Both the position numbers and the translations under genes were made by a program. Below are positions 33,199 through 41,198 of a stretch of DNA of 43,790 bases, piece by piece. Numbering within the stretch: position 1 is the first letter of the stretch; each line of letters begins with the position of its first letter. The notes under the pieces are model-generated. The model made no database searches and was not told the origin of the DNA. It saw only the letters and a program-made list of their open reading frames with translations. The stretch spans positions 1-43,790 of the forward strand of contig CALCIB010000349.1 of assembly GCA_937907525.1 (NCBI GenBank), in the 5' to 3' direction. The DNA is from an uncultured Planctomycetales bacterium. GTDB taxonomy: Bacteria; Planctomycetota; Planctomycetia; Isosphaerales; Isosphaeraceae.

Positions 33199-34657
33199 CC
33201 CGCCGTTTGGCGAGGAGGCGAAGGCCGGCCGACGTCGCGAACGCCGCGAGCCCCGCCCAGAACACGGCGAGGGCCCGCGCCCGGGAGGCGTCGCGACGCG
33301 CCGCGTCCGCCCTCGGGACGACCTCGACCCACTCCTCCCCGCCGCTGGGCGAGGCGATCGGCTCGCCTCGCCGGGGAAAGTCGTCGTGGAACCGATCGTC
33401 CAGGATCGACCCGCCGGCCGCGATCTTCGCCGCCTCGAAGTCCTGGTAATCCTTTTGGTAACCCTGGCCGAAGGCGAGTTCGGCGTCGAAGGCGGCCCGC
33501 AGTCGATTTTCGACGGCTCCGAAGGGGGCGATGACTTGTTCGATCTCTTCCTGACGTTTCCGGCAATGCTCGCGTAGAAAGTCGCGCGCCTCGGACGTGG
33601 AGGAGTAGCGATCGGCCAGCCGCGAGGCTCGTTCGAAGGCCGACCAGGCGATGAGTCGCTGGCCGACTCGGAGCATGATCTCCCCCAGGGCGAGCGCGAA
33701 GTGCGGGCTCGCCCCGCCCCCCTCGCGCCACATGCCGATGATCCCCAGAACCGGTTCGTCGAACGGGACGGGCTCGCGGTGCGACGGGACGTCGACGCCC
33801 TTCCAACCGTCCTCGGCGCCGACCTTGGCGATGCGATCGCGGACCCACGCGCGGTCCTCCGCTTGGGCCTGGCCGAACATCAACGCTTCGGAATACCAAG
33901 GGTCGTAGGCGCGGCCGTAGGGCGGGTTGTGGAGGAGACGCGCGAGTTCGGCCTCCGGCTCGGCGAGGACATCGACGCGGTCGCCGACGCAGTCGAATTT
34001 CGTGAGCAGCGCGGGGTCTTCCATCGCGGCCAGCAGGAACTCGACGATGGCGAGTTGCCAGCGCTCGCGGCCGAAGTGGGCCTCGGGGTTGACTTCCACG
34101 GCCTTGCGGATGAAGGCGAGGCCCTCGCGGACTTGCTCGCGGGCGTCGGCGTCGCCGGCCGCGGCGCGGGCGAGGCCGCCGTGGATCAGGAACGTCCCTA
34201 GATTGGCGTAGGACGTGTAGAGGTCGCGGCCCTCGATCCCCTTCGCCTCTTGCCGGGCCAGCTTGTCGCGGAGGACCGCGGCCGCCTCGTCCGATTTCCC
34301 CAACCGCTCCAGGCCCACCCCCAGGTCGTCCATGAGGGGGAAAACGGCGGGGTCGTCGGGGTCGATCGCGGCCAACTTTTCGCGGACGATCCGGTTTCGT
34401 TCGCGGTAGTAGTCGGGGCCGTGCCTGGCGAATCGCTCGTGGATCACGTCGTTGACCATGGCGAAGCGGAACGACAGCCCGCCGGGGAACTCCGGGACGT
34501 GGTGCGGCAACGGAAACGTCCGGGCCAGGTCGGGGTGATGGAGCGATCCGCGCATGGCGAAGGCGAAGGTCGTCATGAACATGACGACGAAGAAGACGAC
34601 GCTCCCGACCACGAACGCCGCGGCCGCCGCGCATCCGACTCGACCCTTGGCGGTCAC
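33170..34657 (-). CDS. Membrane protein with TPR-like repeats
   Basis: 495 residues with one membrane segment at the N-terminus (FVVGSVVFFVVMFMTTFAFA) and another near the C-terminus (FWAGLAAFATSAGLRLLA). Between them lie helical repeats with TPR character (LMDDLGVGLERLGKSDEAAAVLRDKL; LYTSYANLGTFLIHGGLA). The family is not recognised. It starts with GTG at 34657, three bases after the stop of the small gene upstream, so both are probably one operon. Its 3' end overlaps the metallopeptidase 3' end (33170-33198). A decayed copy of its end lies at 39238-39390. Confidence 0.82.
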   Translation of the reverse strand: MTAKGRVGCAAAAAFVVGSVVFFVVMFMTTFAFAMRGSLHHPDLARTFPLPHHVPEFPGGLSFRFAMVNDVIHERFARHGPDYYRERNRIVREKLAAIDPDDPAVFPLMDDLGVGLERLGKSDEAAAVLRDKLARQEAKGIEGRDLYTSYANLGTFLIHGGLARAAAGDADAREQVREGLAFIRKAVEVNPEAHFGRERWQLAIVEFLLAAMEDPALLTKFDCVGDRVDVLAEPEAELARLLHNPPYGRAYDPWYSEALMFGQAQAEDRAWVRDRIAKVGAEDGWKGVDVPSHREPVPFDEPVLGIIGMWREGGGASPHFALALGEIMLRVGQRLIAWSAFERASRLADRYSSTSEARDFLREHCRKRQEEIEQVIAPFGAVENRLRAAFDAELAFGQGYQKDYQDFEAAKIAAGGSILDDRFHDDFPRRGEPIASPSGGEEWVEVVPRADAARRDASRARALAVFWAGLAAFATSAGLRLLAKRRVRRTLGSRS

Positions 34658-34660
34658 GGC

Positions 34661-34993
34661 TCAGACCTCCACGGGGTCGCGACGTTCCTCCAGGTCGAAC
34701 GCCTCGTCCGGCCGCTCGGGCGCCGGACGGGCGATCGTCGCCGTCTCGCGGTCGCGAAGCACGGCCAGGCCGAACGCCCCAGCCAACAGCGCCGCGCCGG
34801 CGATCATCAGCAGGCCGTCGTGGTCGGGCGCGGGTTCGACCTTCTCGGGCTCCTGGAGCCCCGGAATCAGCGCGTACTGGGAGCGGAACTCCCGCTCGCG
34901 CCCCGGCAACTCGACGTCGTTGAGACAGGCTTGCGCCCCGCCGGCGAGCCCCGCCAGCGCCAGAGCCAACAGCGAACCCCGAAGCCGCTTCAT
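34661..34993 (-). CDS. Small envelope protein of unknown function
   Basis: 110 residues. An N-terminal signal peptide (MKRLRGSLLALALAGLAGGAQAC) has Cys23 after GAQA, which resembles a lipobox only loosely. The middle is charged (VELPGREREFRSQYALIPGLQEPEKV), then a membrane segment (GLLMIAGAALLAGAFGLAVL) and an acidic tail. No family is recognised. It is the first gene of a minus-strand pair with the TPR membrane protein. It lies between the two caspase/metallopeptidase cassettes, with which it may share a function. Confidence 0.7.
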   Translation of the reverse strand: MKRLRGSLLALALAGLAGGAQACLNDVELPGREREFRSQYALIPGLQEPEKVEPAPDHDGLLMIAGAALLAGAFGLAVLRDRETATIARPAPERPDEAFDLEERRDPVEV

Positions 34994-35397
34994 CACTCGA
35001 CCCTCCGCCGGGGACGACTCGGTCACATGCTCCGGGCCCATTGTTCCGACGGATGTCGTTGGAGTCAAGGGTCGAGGCGGCTCGCCATGGTCGCGGCGGA
35101 CGTCGCGACCGAACCCACGACTTTGGAGCGGGCGCGGGCCGCCGGCCGGGGGCGAACGGGGAGGGGATCCCGAATTCGCGCGATCCATCGACGTCCAGCC
35201 GCGAACACGGCGAGCCGGGCGCTCGCGCCGCGGCGTCTTCGGCGCACGTCAATCATTGAATCAGATGGAAAACGCCTAAGATCCGCGAATCTTGTAAGAA
35301 ATCGACCCCGGCCGCGAATATTAAGCGGACATCGCGCCAGGGCCCGCCGGCGTTTCAAGGCGGGGCGCGGCCGAACGGGTGATTGGGGGGGTGGCAT
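34994..35397. other. Intergenic region upstream of second cassette
   Basis: A 404-base divergent gap. At 35121-35145 the sequence TTTGGAGCGGGCGCGGGCC and following bases matches 22 bases of the 3' end of vsr (29457-29478), a possible relic. Past 35250 it turns AT-richer; TTGAAT (35256) and TAAGAT (35277) are 15 bases apart, a weak promoter candidate for the second caspase-like gene. Nothing else could be supported. Confidence 0.45.
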
Positions 35398-38025
35398 ATG
35401 GCCAACTACGCCGTCGTCATCGGAATCAACTCTTATCAGGCGAGCAGGTTCCCCACGCTGGGGCGGCCGGTGGGGGACGCGATCCGGATGGCGGAGTGGC
35501 TTCTCGATCCGGCCAACACGGAGTACGGAGTCGAGGAGGGGAACCTCGTGCTTCTCCTCGGTCCCCGCGACGACGCCGCGCTGGAGCCGATCCTCGGCGC
35601 CATGAATCGGCCGCCGGAGGGTTTGAAGAAGGTCCGCGACCTTCTGAAAGGTCTGGGCGGGGACCTGCGCGCGGCGGGGTCCGACGAGATCAAGAAGGCC
35701 CTGCGCGACATCCACGGTCGGATGGGCGGCCAGGGCGGCCGGCTCTACTTCTATTATTCGGGACACGGCCTTTCGACCGTGATCAAGGAGGCGGTGGGGA
35801 GCGTCGTGGTGGACGCCGTCGTTCCGGCCGACTACGACCTTTCGAGCGAGAAGTGGCCGATCAGCATCCCCTCGATCGTCACGGCGCTTTTGGCCACGGG
35901 TTGCCGCGAGCAGTTCTTCTTTTTCGATTGCTGCCGGAACCAGCTTCCCGACGAGGAGGTGGCGTCGGTCGGCCGGCTGAGGCCCGACCGCTGGCGCGTG
36001 CCGACCGATCAATACGTCTACAACGCCACGGCCCTGGGACTGAAGGCGGAGGCGGGGGAGGGGTTGTTCTCCGACCTTCTGTTCGAGGGTCTTGGGGGCG
36101 GGGGGGCGGCCAAGGCGTACCGTCCCGAGAGCGGAAGGTACGAGGTCTCGGCCTCGCGGCTGTTCCGATACGTCCAGAAGCGCCTCGAGGACGAGGCCCG
36201 GTCGTTGCCCAGGCTGCCGCGACTGGGGGGGGACCACGGCGACGCGCTGCTGAAGACGCTCGACGCGGTCCCGGACGTGACTTTTCGCGTCGGGGTCGAG
36301 GCTCCCGCGACGGTCGCGACCGGGACGAAGGTCGCCGAGGCGCGGCTTCTCGGCGACGGGCTTCCCGCCGAGTTGTCTCGCGAGATGACGGCGGGGGCGG
36401 CGGTCGATTTCAAGCTTTCGCCGCGGCTTTACTTCGCGCGGGTCGTCCCCGAGCCGGGGCTGTCGGGGCCGTCTCCGAGGGCGTTGGAGGTCTACGACGA
36501 CCCGTTCGAGCACGGCGTCAAGCTCGAGTCCGTCGCGGCCGGCTCCGTCGCGGCCGCCTCGGGCGGGGCGACGGAGGCGACGACGGTCGTCGAGCCGTCC
36601 CGGGAGGTCCTGGCGTCGTTGGCCGCGCCGACGCGCGGCATGGCGGCGCCGGCGGCGGTCGCGATCTCGGCCGACGACCCGATGGTCCCGATCGAACTGC
36701 TGGACTCGGCCGGGAGTCCGGCGCGCGACTCCTCGGGCGTTCCGCTCGTCGGCGTGGGGCGGTTGGACTGCCAGGGCCTGCCGCCGGGCGTCTATCGCGC
36801 CCGGACGCGGGCGCCGGAAGGCGACGGCGTCGAGACGGTCTTCGCTCTGGGGTCGGGCCGGAACGAGCCGATCCGGCTCCAGCCGCCGCGGGTCGCGGCC
36901 TCCGGCCTGGCGCGCCGTCTGACCCAGGCGATCGAGCCGGGTTCGCCGCTGGATCGGCTCGTCCAGGCCGCGGGCCGCGTCGAGTCCGCCGTCGCGCCGG
37001 CGGCTTCCACCTTGATCGCGCTCGCCGGCCGCGCGAAGGGTCGAGGCGCCCATTGGAAAAGCGTCGCGAAGCGGCTGGGGGATTCCCACCTGGGTCGACT
37101 CCTCCACCGCGACGAGGACGCGCCCGAGGGGATCCGCCTCTTCGTCGGCGGCGAGGTCGTCGTCCCCGGGCCGGGGCGGCTCGTCGACCCGGCGCTGGCG
37201 GCCCGCCTCTCCACGCTCGAGGGCGTCGCGGCCTACCTCGAGGAGTTGGAGGCGCGGGTCTGGCCGCTCGACGGCGAGCCCGGCGAGGCGCTTCGGCTTC
37301 GTCGGGTCGAGGGCGTCGCCGCGATGGCCTCGATCGCCTGGGTGCTGAAGCCGGGTCCGTACCGGCTCTCGATCGGCGGGCCGATGCACGGGACGACCGT
37401 CTTCGAACTCGTGGTGCTGGAGGACCGCGCGACCGACCTGATCGCCTACCAGGGCGAGGACGGTCGCGTCGACGTCTCGCTGTTCATGCCCGCGGGATGG
37501 AGCGACGTCCCGCCCGAGCCGGACGAGGTCCGCCTGATCGACATGCTCCAGCGGTTCCTCCGCGGCGACGACGTCCGGATCGCCGCCGCGGTCGCCGAGC
37601 GTCTGCTCCGCCTGCCCCTGGCCGCCGCGGCGCTCGAGCCGATCGCCGGGGCGCTCGACCCGATCGCCGGGGCGCTCGCCGGCCTGGCGCTTCTGCGCGG
37701 CGGCCGGCTCGACGCGCTGACGGAGTTGGCTGAACGGATGACCGTCCACCATCCGGGCGCGCCCGACGGCCACGCCCTGCTCGGCCTGGCCCGGATGCAA
37801 CGGGGCGACGCCGACGCCGCCCGCGCGGCGTTCCGCGACTGCCTCGCCCGGGGCCTGCCGATGCTCGCCATGCCGCTTCGGGCGACCCGCGAGGCCGTCG
37901 AGACGCTTGCGATCACGCCCGCGGAGGCCCCCCGGGCCCCGCTCCTGGCCCCCGCCGCCGACGCGCTTCTTCCCGGCGCGCTTTGGTCGGCTCGTCGCCC
38001 CCTCGCGGCCGCGGCCGGGCGCTAG
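35398..38025 (+). CDS. Caspase-like protein (C14 family), copy 2
   Basis: 875 residues, a paralogue of the 29578 product along its length. The caspase-like domain has AVVIGINSYQ, YFYYSGHG with His123 and FFFFDCCRN with Cys179. It is 137 residues longer than copy 1, mainly from an extra beta domain at about 419-500 (IELLDSAGSPARDSSGVPLVGVG ... GLPPGVYRARTRAPEG) and a helical stretch after it. The block ARVWPLDGEPG and the TPR-like C-terminus are shared. The ATG at 35398 follows a G-rich site (GGGGGGGTGG). Again the metallopeptidase gene follows, here with a 68-base gap and no MITE. Confidence 0.9.
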   Translation: MANYAVVIGINSYQASRFPTLGRPVGDAIRMAEWLLDPANTEYGVEEGNLVLLLGPRDDAALEPILGAMNRPPEGLKKVRDLLKGLGGDLRAAGSDEIKKALRDIHGRMGGQGGRLYFYYSGHGLSTVIKEAVGSVVVDAVVPADYDLSSEKWPISIPSIVTALLATGCREQFFFFDCCRNQLPDEEVASVGRLRPDRWRVPTDQYVYNATALGLKAEAGEGLFSDLLFEGLGGGGAAKAYRPESGRYEVSASRLFRYVQKRLEDEARSLPRLPRLGGDHGDALLKTLDAVPDVTFRVGVEAPATVATGTKVAEARLLGDGLPAELSREMTAGAAVDFKLSPRLYFARVVPEPGLSGPSPRALEVYDDPFEHGVKLESVAAGSVAAASGGATEATTVVEPSREVLASLAAPTRGMAAPAAVAISADDPMVPIELLDSAGSPARDSSGVPLVGVGRLDCQGLPPGVYRARTRAPEGDGVETVFALGSGRNEPIRLQPPRVAASGLARRLTQAIEPGSPLDRLVQAAGRVESAVAPAASTLIALAGRAKGRGAHWKSVAKRLGDSHLGRLLHRDEDAPEGIRLFVGGEVVVPGPGRLVDPALAARLSTLEGVAAYLEELEARVWPLDGEPGEALRLRRVEGVAAMASIAWVLKPGPYRLSIGGPMHGTTVFELVVLEDRATDLIAYQGEDGRVDVSLFMPAGWSDVPPEPDEVRLIDMLQRFLRGDDVRIAAAVAERLLRLPLAAAALEPIAGALDPIAGALAGLALLRGGRLDALTELAERMTVHHPGAPDGHALLGLARMQRGDADAARAAFRDCLARGLPMLAMPLRATREAVETLAITPAEAPRAPLLAPAADALLPGALWSARRPLAAAAGR

Positions 38026-38093
38026 GCCCGAGCCCTCCGCCTCGCCCGTCGCGTTCTTCCCCGATCGTCCGTCCCCCGAACCGGAGATTCCCC

Positions 38094-39260
38094 ATGGCCG
38101 ACTTCGACCCCCTGCCCGTCGATCTCTCCAAGTTCGTCCCCGAGGGGGGCGAGCGCCCCACCGAGTTCCCCGACGCGGCCCCGGCCGCGGGCTTCTGCTC
38201 CAACCAGTCGTTCGGCGGCCCGTTCATCCCCGAGAGGCCGGAGACCGAGGTCCCGCCGACCAAGGCCGCCCTCGACCTCTCGAAGCGCTGGCGCGACGGC
38301 GCCAAGCTGCAAGTCGTCTTCCTGAACGGGACGGACGTCTGGGGCGCGACGATCCGCCAGGCCGTCCGCAACCTCGCGCCGACCTGGAGCGACTACGCGA
38401 ACGTCACGTTCGACTTCGACCAGCCGACGGCCCACGTCACGATCAATCTGCTGCCGCAACCCGGAGTCCCCATCGGGACCTACAATTGCTGGATGGGGGT
38501 CGACTGCCTACAGGCGGTGCGGCAGGGCCGGCAGTCGATGAACCTGGTCTTCAATCCGGCGCTGGCGAACGACCCGAACCGGCTCCAGGAGGAGTTCCGC
38601 AGGGTGATCCTCCACGAGTTCGGCCACTGCCTCGGGTTCATCCACGAGCATATGAGGCCGGACGGTCCGATCGTCTGGGACGAGGCGGCGCTGAACCGGA
38701 CGTTCGGCGTCCCGCCCAACAGTTGGACGCCCCAGATGATCCGGCAGCAGATCGTCGACGCCTACCGGGGCGGGCCGCTGTCGTCGAGCGCGTTCGATCT
38801 CAAGTCGATCATGATGTACCAGTTTCCTCCGGGGCTGGCCCGCTACGAGGACGGGAGGCCGTTCGACACGCCCAACAACACCGTCCTCACGCCGATGGAC
38901 AAGGTGATGGCGAACGTCGCCTACCCGGCGGAGGGGGCGGGCGAGCTCGCCGAGGCCCTCCTGAAGGTGGACGGGCCGTCCAAGGCCGGCGAGATCGCCG
39001 AGCCCGGCCAGGTGGCGCGCTACCGCTTCACCATCGACACGCCGGGCGTCCACGTCGTCAAGACCGAGGGCGCCACCCCCCTGCTCCTCTCGATCCAGCG
39101 CGAGCGGGACGAGGCCGACGGCCGGCTCTTCGCCGTGGAGGGGACGAACCTGGCGCAGCCCGTCCGTTTTACCGAGGCCCGCGACTACTACGTCGCCGTC
39201 CGCCACGCCAAGCCGATGCGCGGCGTCGGCGCGTTCAAGGTCTCGGTGGAGAGGGCGTGA
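38094..39260 (+). CDS. Astacin-type zinc metallopeptidase (M12A-like), copy 2
   Basis: 388 residues, closely related to the 32023 product. The zinc site is H174-E-F-G-H178-C-L-G-F-I-H184-E, the Met-turn SIMMYQF is near 238-244, and the conserved Cys34 in AAGFCSNQ is kept. The N-terminal segment FDPLPVDLSKFVPEGGE and the C-terminal VVKTEGATPLLLSIQR are shared with copy 1. No signal peptide. A CGGAG site precedes the ATG at 38094. It is on the same strand as the caspase-like gene and likely co-transcribed with it. Confidence 0.9.
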   Translation: MADFDPLPVDLSKFVPEGGERPTEFPDAAPAAGFCSNQSFGGPFIPERPETEVPPTKAALDLSKRWRDGAKLQVVFLNGTDVWGATIRQAVRNLAPTWSDYANVTFDFDQPTAHVTINLLPQPGVPIGTYNCWMGVDCLQAVRQGRQSMNLVFNPALANDPNRLQEEFRRVILHEFGHCLGFIHEHMRPDGPIVWDEAALNRTFGVPPNSWTPQMIRQQIVDAYRGGPLSSSAFDLKSIMMYQFPPGLARYEDGRPFDTPNNTVLTPMDKVMANVAYPAEGAGELAEALLKVDGPSKAGEIAEPGQVARYRFTIDTPGVHVVKTEGATPLLLSIQRERDEADGRLFAVEGTNLAQPVRFTEARDYYVAVRHAKPMRGVGAFKVSVERA

Positions 39261-39390
39261 CTCGACGCCGAGGCCGGAGGCGCAAGCCGTCGGACGTCGT
39301 CGGGGCCGCGAGCCTCGCCCCGAACGGGACGGGCCCGCGGCTCGGCGGCTTCGCCCCGCTCCTCCCCGCGCTCGGCGAGGCGGCCGGCGC
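39238..39390 (-). pseudogene. Remnant of the 3' end of the TPR membrane gene
   Basis: In the minus frame this stretch reads RGPVPFGARLAAPTTSDGLRL and RRRV, similar to the end of the TPR membrane protein at 33170 (RALAVFWAGLAAFATSAGLRL, KRRV). DNA similarity to 33200-33365 continues in the same order (GAGGCGCAAGCCGTCGGACG; CTCCTCCCCGC). It lies in the same place after metallopeptidase copy 2 as the complete gene does after copy 1. No longer part of the gene remains, and argG follows. Confidence 0.65.
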
Positions 39391-39395
39391 GGGGG

Positions 39396-40655
39396 TTACT
39401 CGACCTTGTCGGGCGGGATGATGCTGGGGAGTTCCAACCGGGCGCCGCCGGCCTTGGTGTTGAGGAGTTGGTGCTTGGCCTGGGTCGTCTGGCCGAGGCC
39501 GTGGATCTTGATGAAGCCCAGGGCGGCGGCGGCGTCGTACTGGTCGCCCTCCTCGTAGGTCGCCAGTTCGTGGCGGTAGAGGCTGTTGGGGCTCTTGCGG
39601 CCGACGACGATCATCCCCCCCTTGTACAGTCGCATCCGGACCGCGCCGGTGACGTACTGCTGGTTGGAGACCGTGAACGCCATCAGGTCCTGGTGGAGTT
39701 GGCTGAACCAAAGGCCGTTGTAGATCAAATCGGCGTAGGTCTGGCTGACGAGGCCCTTGAACCGATCCGACTCCTTGGAGAGCGTGAGGGTCTCAAGCTC
39801 CTTGTGGGCCTGGTGCAACAGGATCGCGCCCGGGGCCTCGTAGATCTCGCGCGACTTGATGCCGACCAGGCGGTTCTCGATGTGGTCGATGCGGCCGACG
39901 CCGTGCTCGCCGGCGATCCGGTTGGCGGTTTCGATCAGTTCGACGCCGTCCATCTCCTTGCCGTCGATGGCGACGGGCCGGCCTTGCTCGAAGGCGATCT
40001 CGACTTCCCGGGGCTGGTCGGGGGCCTGGGTCGGGTCGACGGTCCACTGGAAGGTTTCCGGCGGCGGCGCGGCCCAGGGGTCCTCCAGGACGCCGGCCTC
40101 GATGGAGCGGCCCCAGATGTTCTGGTCGGTGCTGAAGATCGACTGCTTGGTCGCCTCGACCTCGATGCCGTGCTTGGCGGCGAACTCCAGTTCCTGGGTC
40201 CGGGTCCACTTCCACTCGCGCACCGGGGCGACGATCTTGAGGTCGGGGGCGAGGGTCTGGAAGGTGACGTCGAAGCGGACCTGGTCGTTCCCCTTGCCGG
40301 TGCAGCCGTGGGCGACGGCGGTCGCGCCGTGCTCGCGGGCGGTTTTCACCATCAGTTGCGCGATCAGGGGCCGCCCCAGCGCGGTGGCGAGCGGGTACTT
40401 GCCTTCGTACAAGGCGCCGGCCATCAGCGACGGCCAGACGAAGTAGTCGATGAAGAGGTTGCGGGCGTCCTCGGCGATGGCGTCGACCGCGCCGGTGCGG
40501 AGGGCCTTCTCGCGGATCGCGTGGATGTCCTGCCCCTGCCCGAGGTCGCAGGTGTAGGCGATCACGTCCATATTATAGGTTTCGTTGATCCATTTGACGG
40601 CCACCGACGTATCGAGGCCGCCGCTGTAGGCCAGGACGATCTTCTCGCGCGCCAC
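39396..40655 (-). CDS. argG: Argininosuccinate synthase
   Basis: 419 residues. The protein joins citrulline and aspartate with ATP to give argininosuccinate, the penultimate step in arginine synthesis. The N-terminal ATP pyrophosphatase loop AYSGGLDTS (9-17) is present. Other family marks are AHGCTGKGNDQVRFD, EWKWTRTQELEFAAKHGI, FSTDQNIWGRSIEAGVLEDPW and GRIDHIENRLVGIKSREIYEAPG. The start is GTG at 40655. No other arginine genes are adjacent. It is housekeeping sequence, convergent with the metallopeptidase genes. Confidence 0.97.
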   Translation of the reverse strand: MAREKIVLAYSGGLDTSVAVKWINETYNMDVIAYTCDLGQGQDIHAIREKALRTGAVDAIAEDARNLFIDYFVWPSLMAGALYEGKYPLATALGRPLIAQLMVKTAREHGATAVAHGCTGKGNDQVRFDVTFQTLAPDLKIVAPVREWKWTRTQELEFAAKHGIEVEATKQSIFSTDQNIWGRSIEAGVLEDPWAAPPPETFQWTVDPTQAPDQPREVEIAFEQGRPVAIDGKEMDGVELIETANRIAGEHGVGRIDHIENRLVGIKSREIYEAPGAILLHQAHKELETLTLSKESDRFKGLVSQTYADLIYNGLWFSQLHQDLMAFTVSNQQYVTGAVRMRLYKGGMIVVGRKSPNSLYRHELATYEEGDQYDAAAALGFIKIHGLGQTTQAKHQLLNTKAGGARLELPSIIPPDKVE

Positions 40656-40701
40656 GGGGTTGGGTTCTTTCTCTGGAAGGTCTTGGTGTGGATTGGTTTG
40701 G

Positions 40702-40880
40702 TAGGCTGGGTCGAGACCCAGCTTGGAGAAGCCTTGGCTTGCGAGGGCTGGGTCCAGACCCAGCCTACGGGAACTCCCGCTCTCTTAGAGGCGACGGTCT
40801 GCTAGGCTGGGTCGAGACCCAGCTTGGAGAAGCCTTGGCTTGCGAGGGCTGGGTCCAGACCCAGCCTACGGGAACTCCCG
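40702..40880. repeat. Two identical 78-base direct repeats, palindromic
   Basis: Copies at 40702-40779 and 40803-40880 are identical, separated by 23 bases. Each begins TAGGCTGGGTCGAGACCCAG and ends GACCCAGCCTAC plus GGGAACTCCCG, so the unit has inverted ends and several small palindromes. The second copy forms the last codons of the antitoxin gene. No transposase is seen; a REP/MITE-like nature is likely. Confidence 0.9.
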
Positions 40881-41096
40881 GAAGTCGTCGAGCGGCTCGT
40901 CGAAGTCGGGAGCCATGTGGAGGACACTCCCTCGCATCGATCCCAGGCGGCGGGGGCCGGGTTCGGCGCGGGCGATCGGCGCCAGCCGGGCCACGGGGCG
41001 GTCGTCGTCGGTGATGACCAACTCGTCGCCGGGGCCCAGTCGGCGGATCAACTCCGTCAATCGGGTCTGGGCTTCCTGGATCGTGACGGTGCTCAC
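40866..41096 (-). CDS. Phd/YefM-family antitoxin, without adjacent toxin
   Basis: 76 residues from GTG at 41096 (STVTIQEAQTRLTELIRRLGPGDELVITDDDRPVARL). This is the DNA-binding Phd/YefM fold, followed by the partner-binding tail LGSMRGSVLHMAPDFDEPLDDF, as found in antitoxins of VapC-type PIN toxins. The longer frame to 41177 adds 27 residues without family character. Normally a toxin gene follows directly; here the 3' end runs into the 78-base repeat and then argG. The toxin may have been lost, or the antitoxin acts on a toxin encoded elsewhere. Confidence 0.88.
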   Translation of the reverse strand: MSTVTIQEAQTRLTELIRRLGPGDELVITDDDRPVARLAPIARAEPGPRRLGSMRGSVLHMAPDFDEPLDDFREFP

Positions 41097-41198
41097 GGCG
41101 TTTTCTCCCGAGACGAGCGCCCGCCGACGGACCTCGTCGCCGCTCCCATTATTCCCGGATCGCCCGGGTTCCGGCAAGCGGTCCCCGGCGGCGCGGGG

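Noticed and set aside
34661..34993. A PEP-CTERM type exosortase substrate
   Set aside because: There is a membrane segment near the end, but no PEP-like motif before it and a 20-residue acidic tail after it rather than a short basic end.
40702..40880. A possible CRISPR array
   Set aside because: Only two repeats of 78 bases with a single 23-base gap, palindromic ends and no cas genes; not a CRISPR array.
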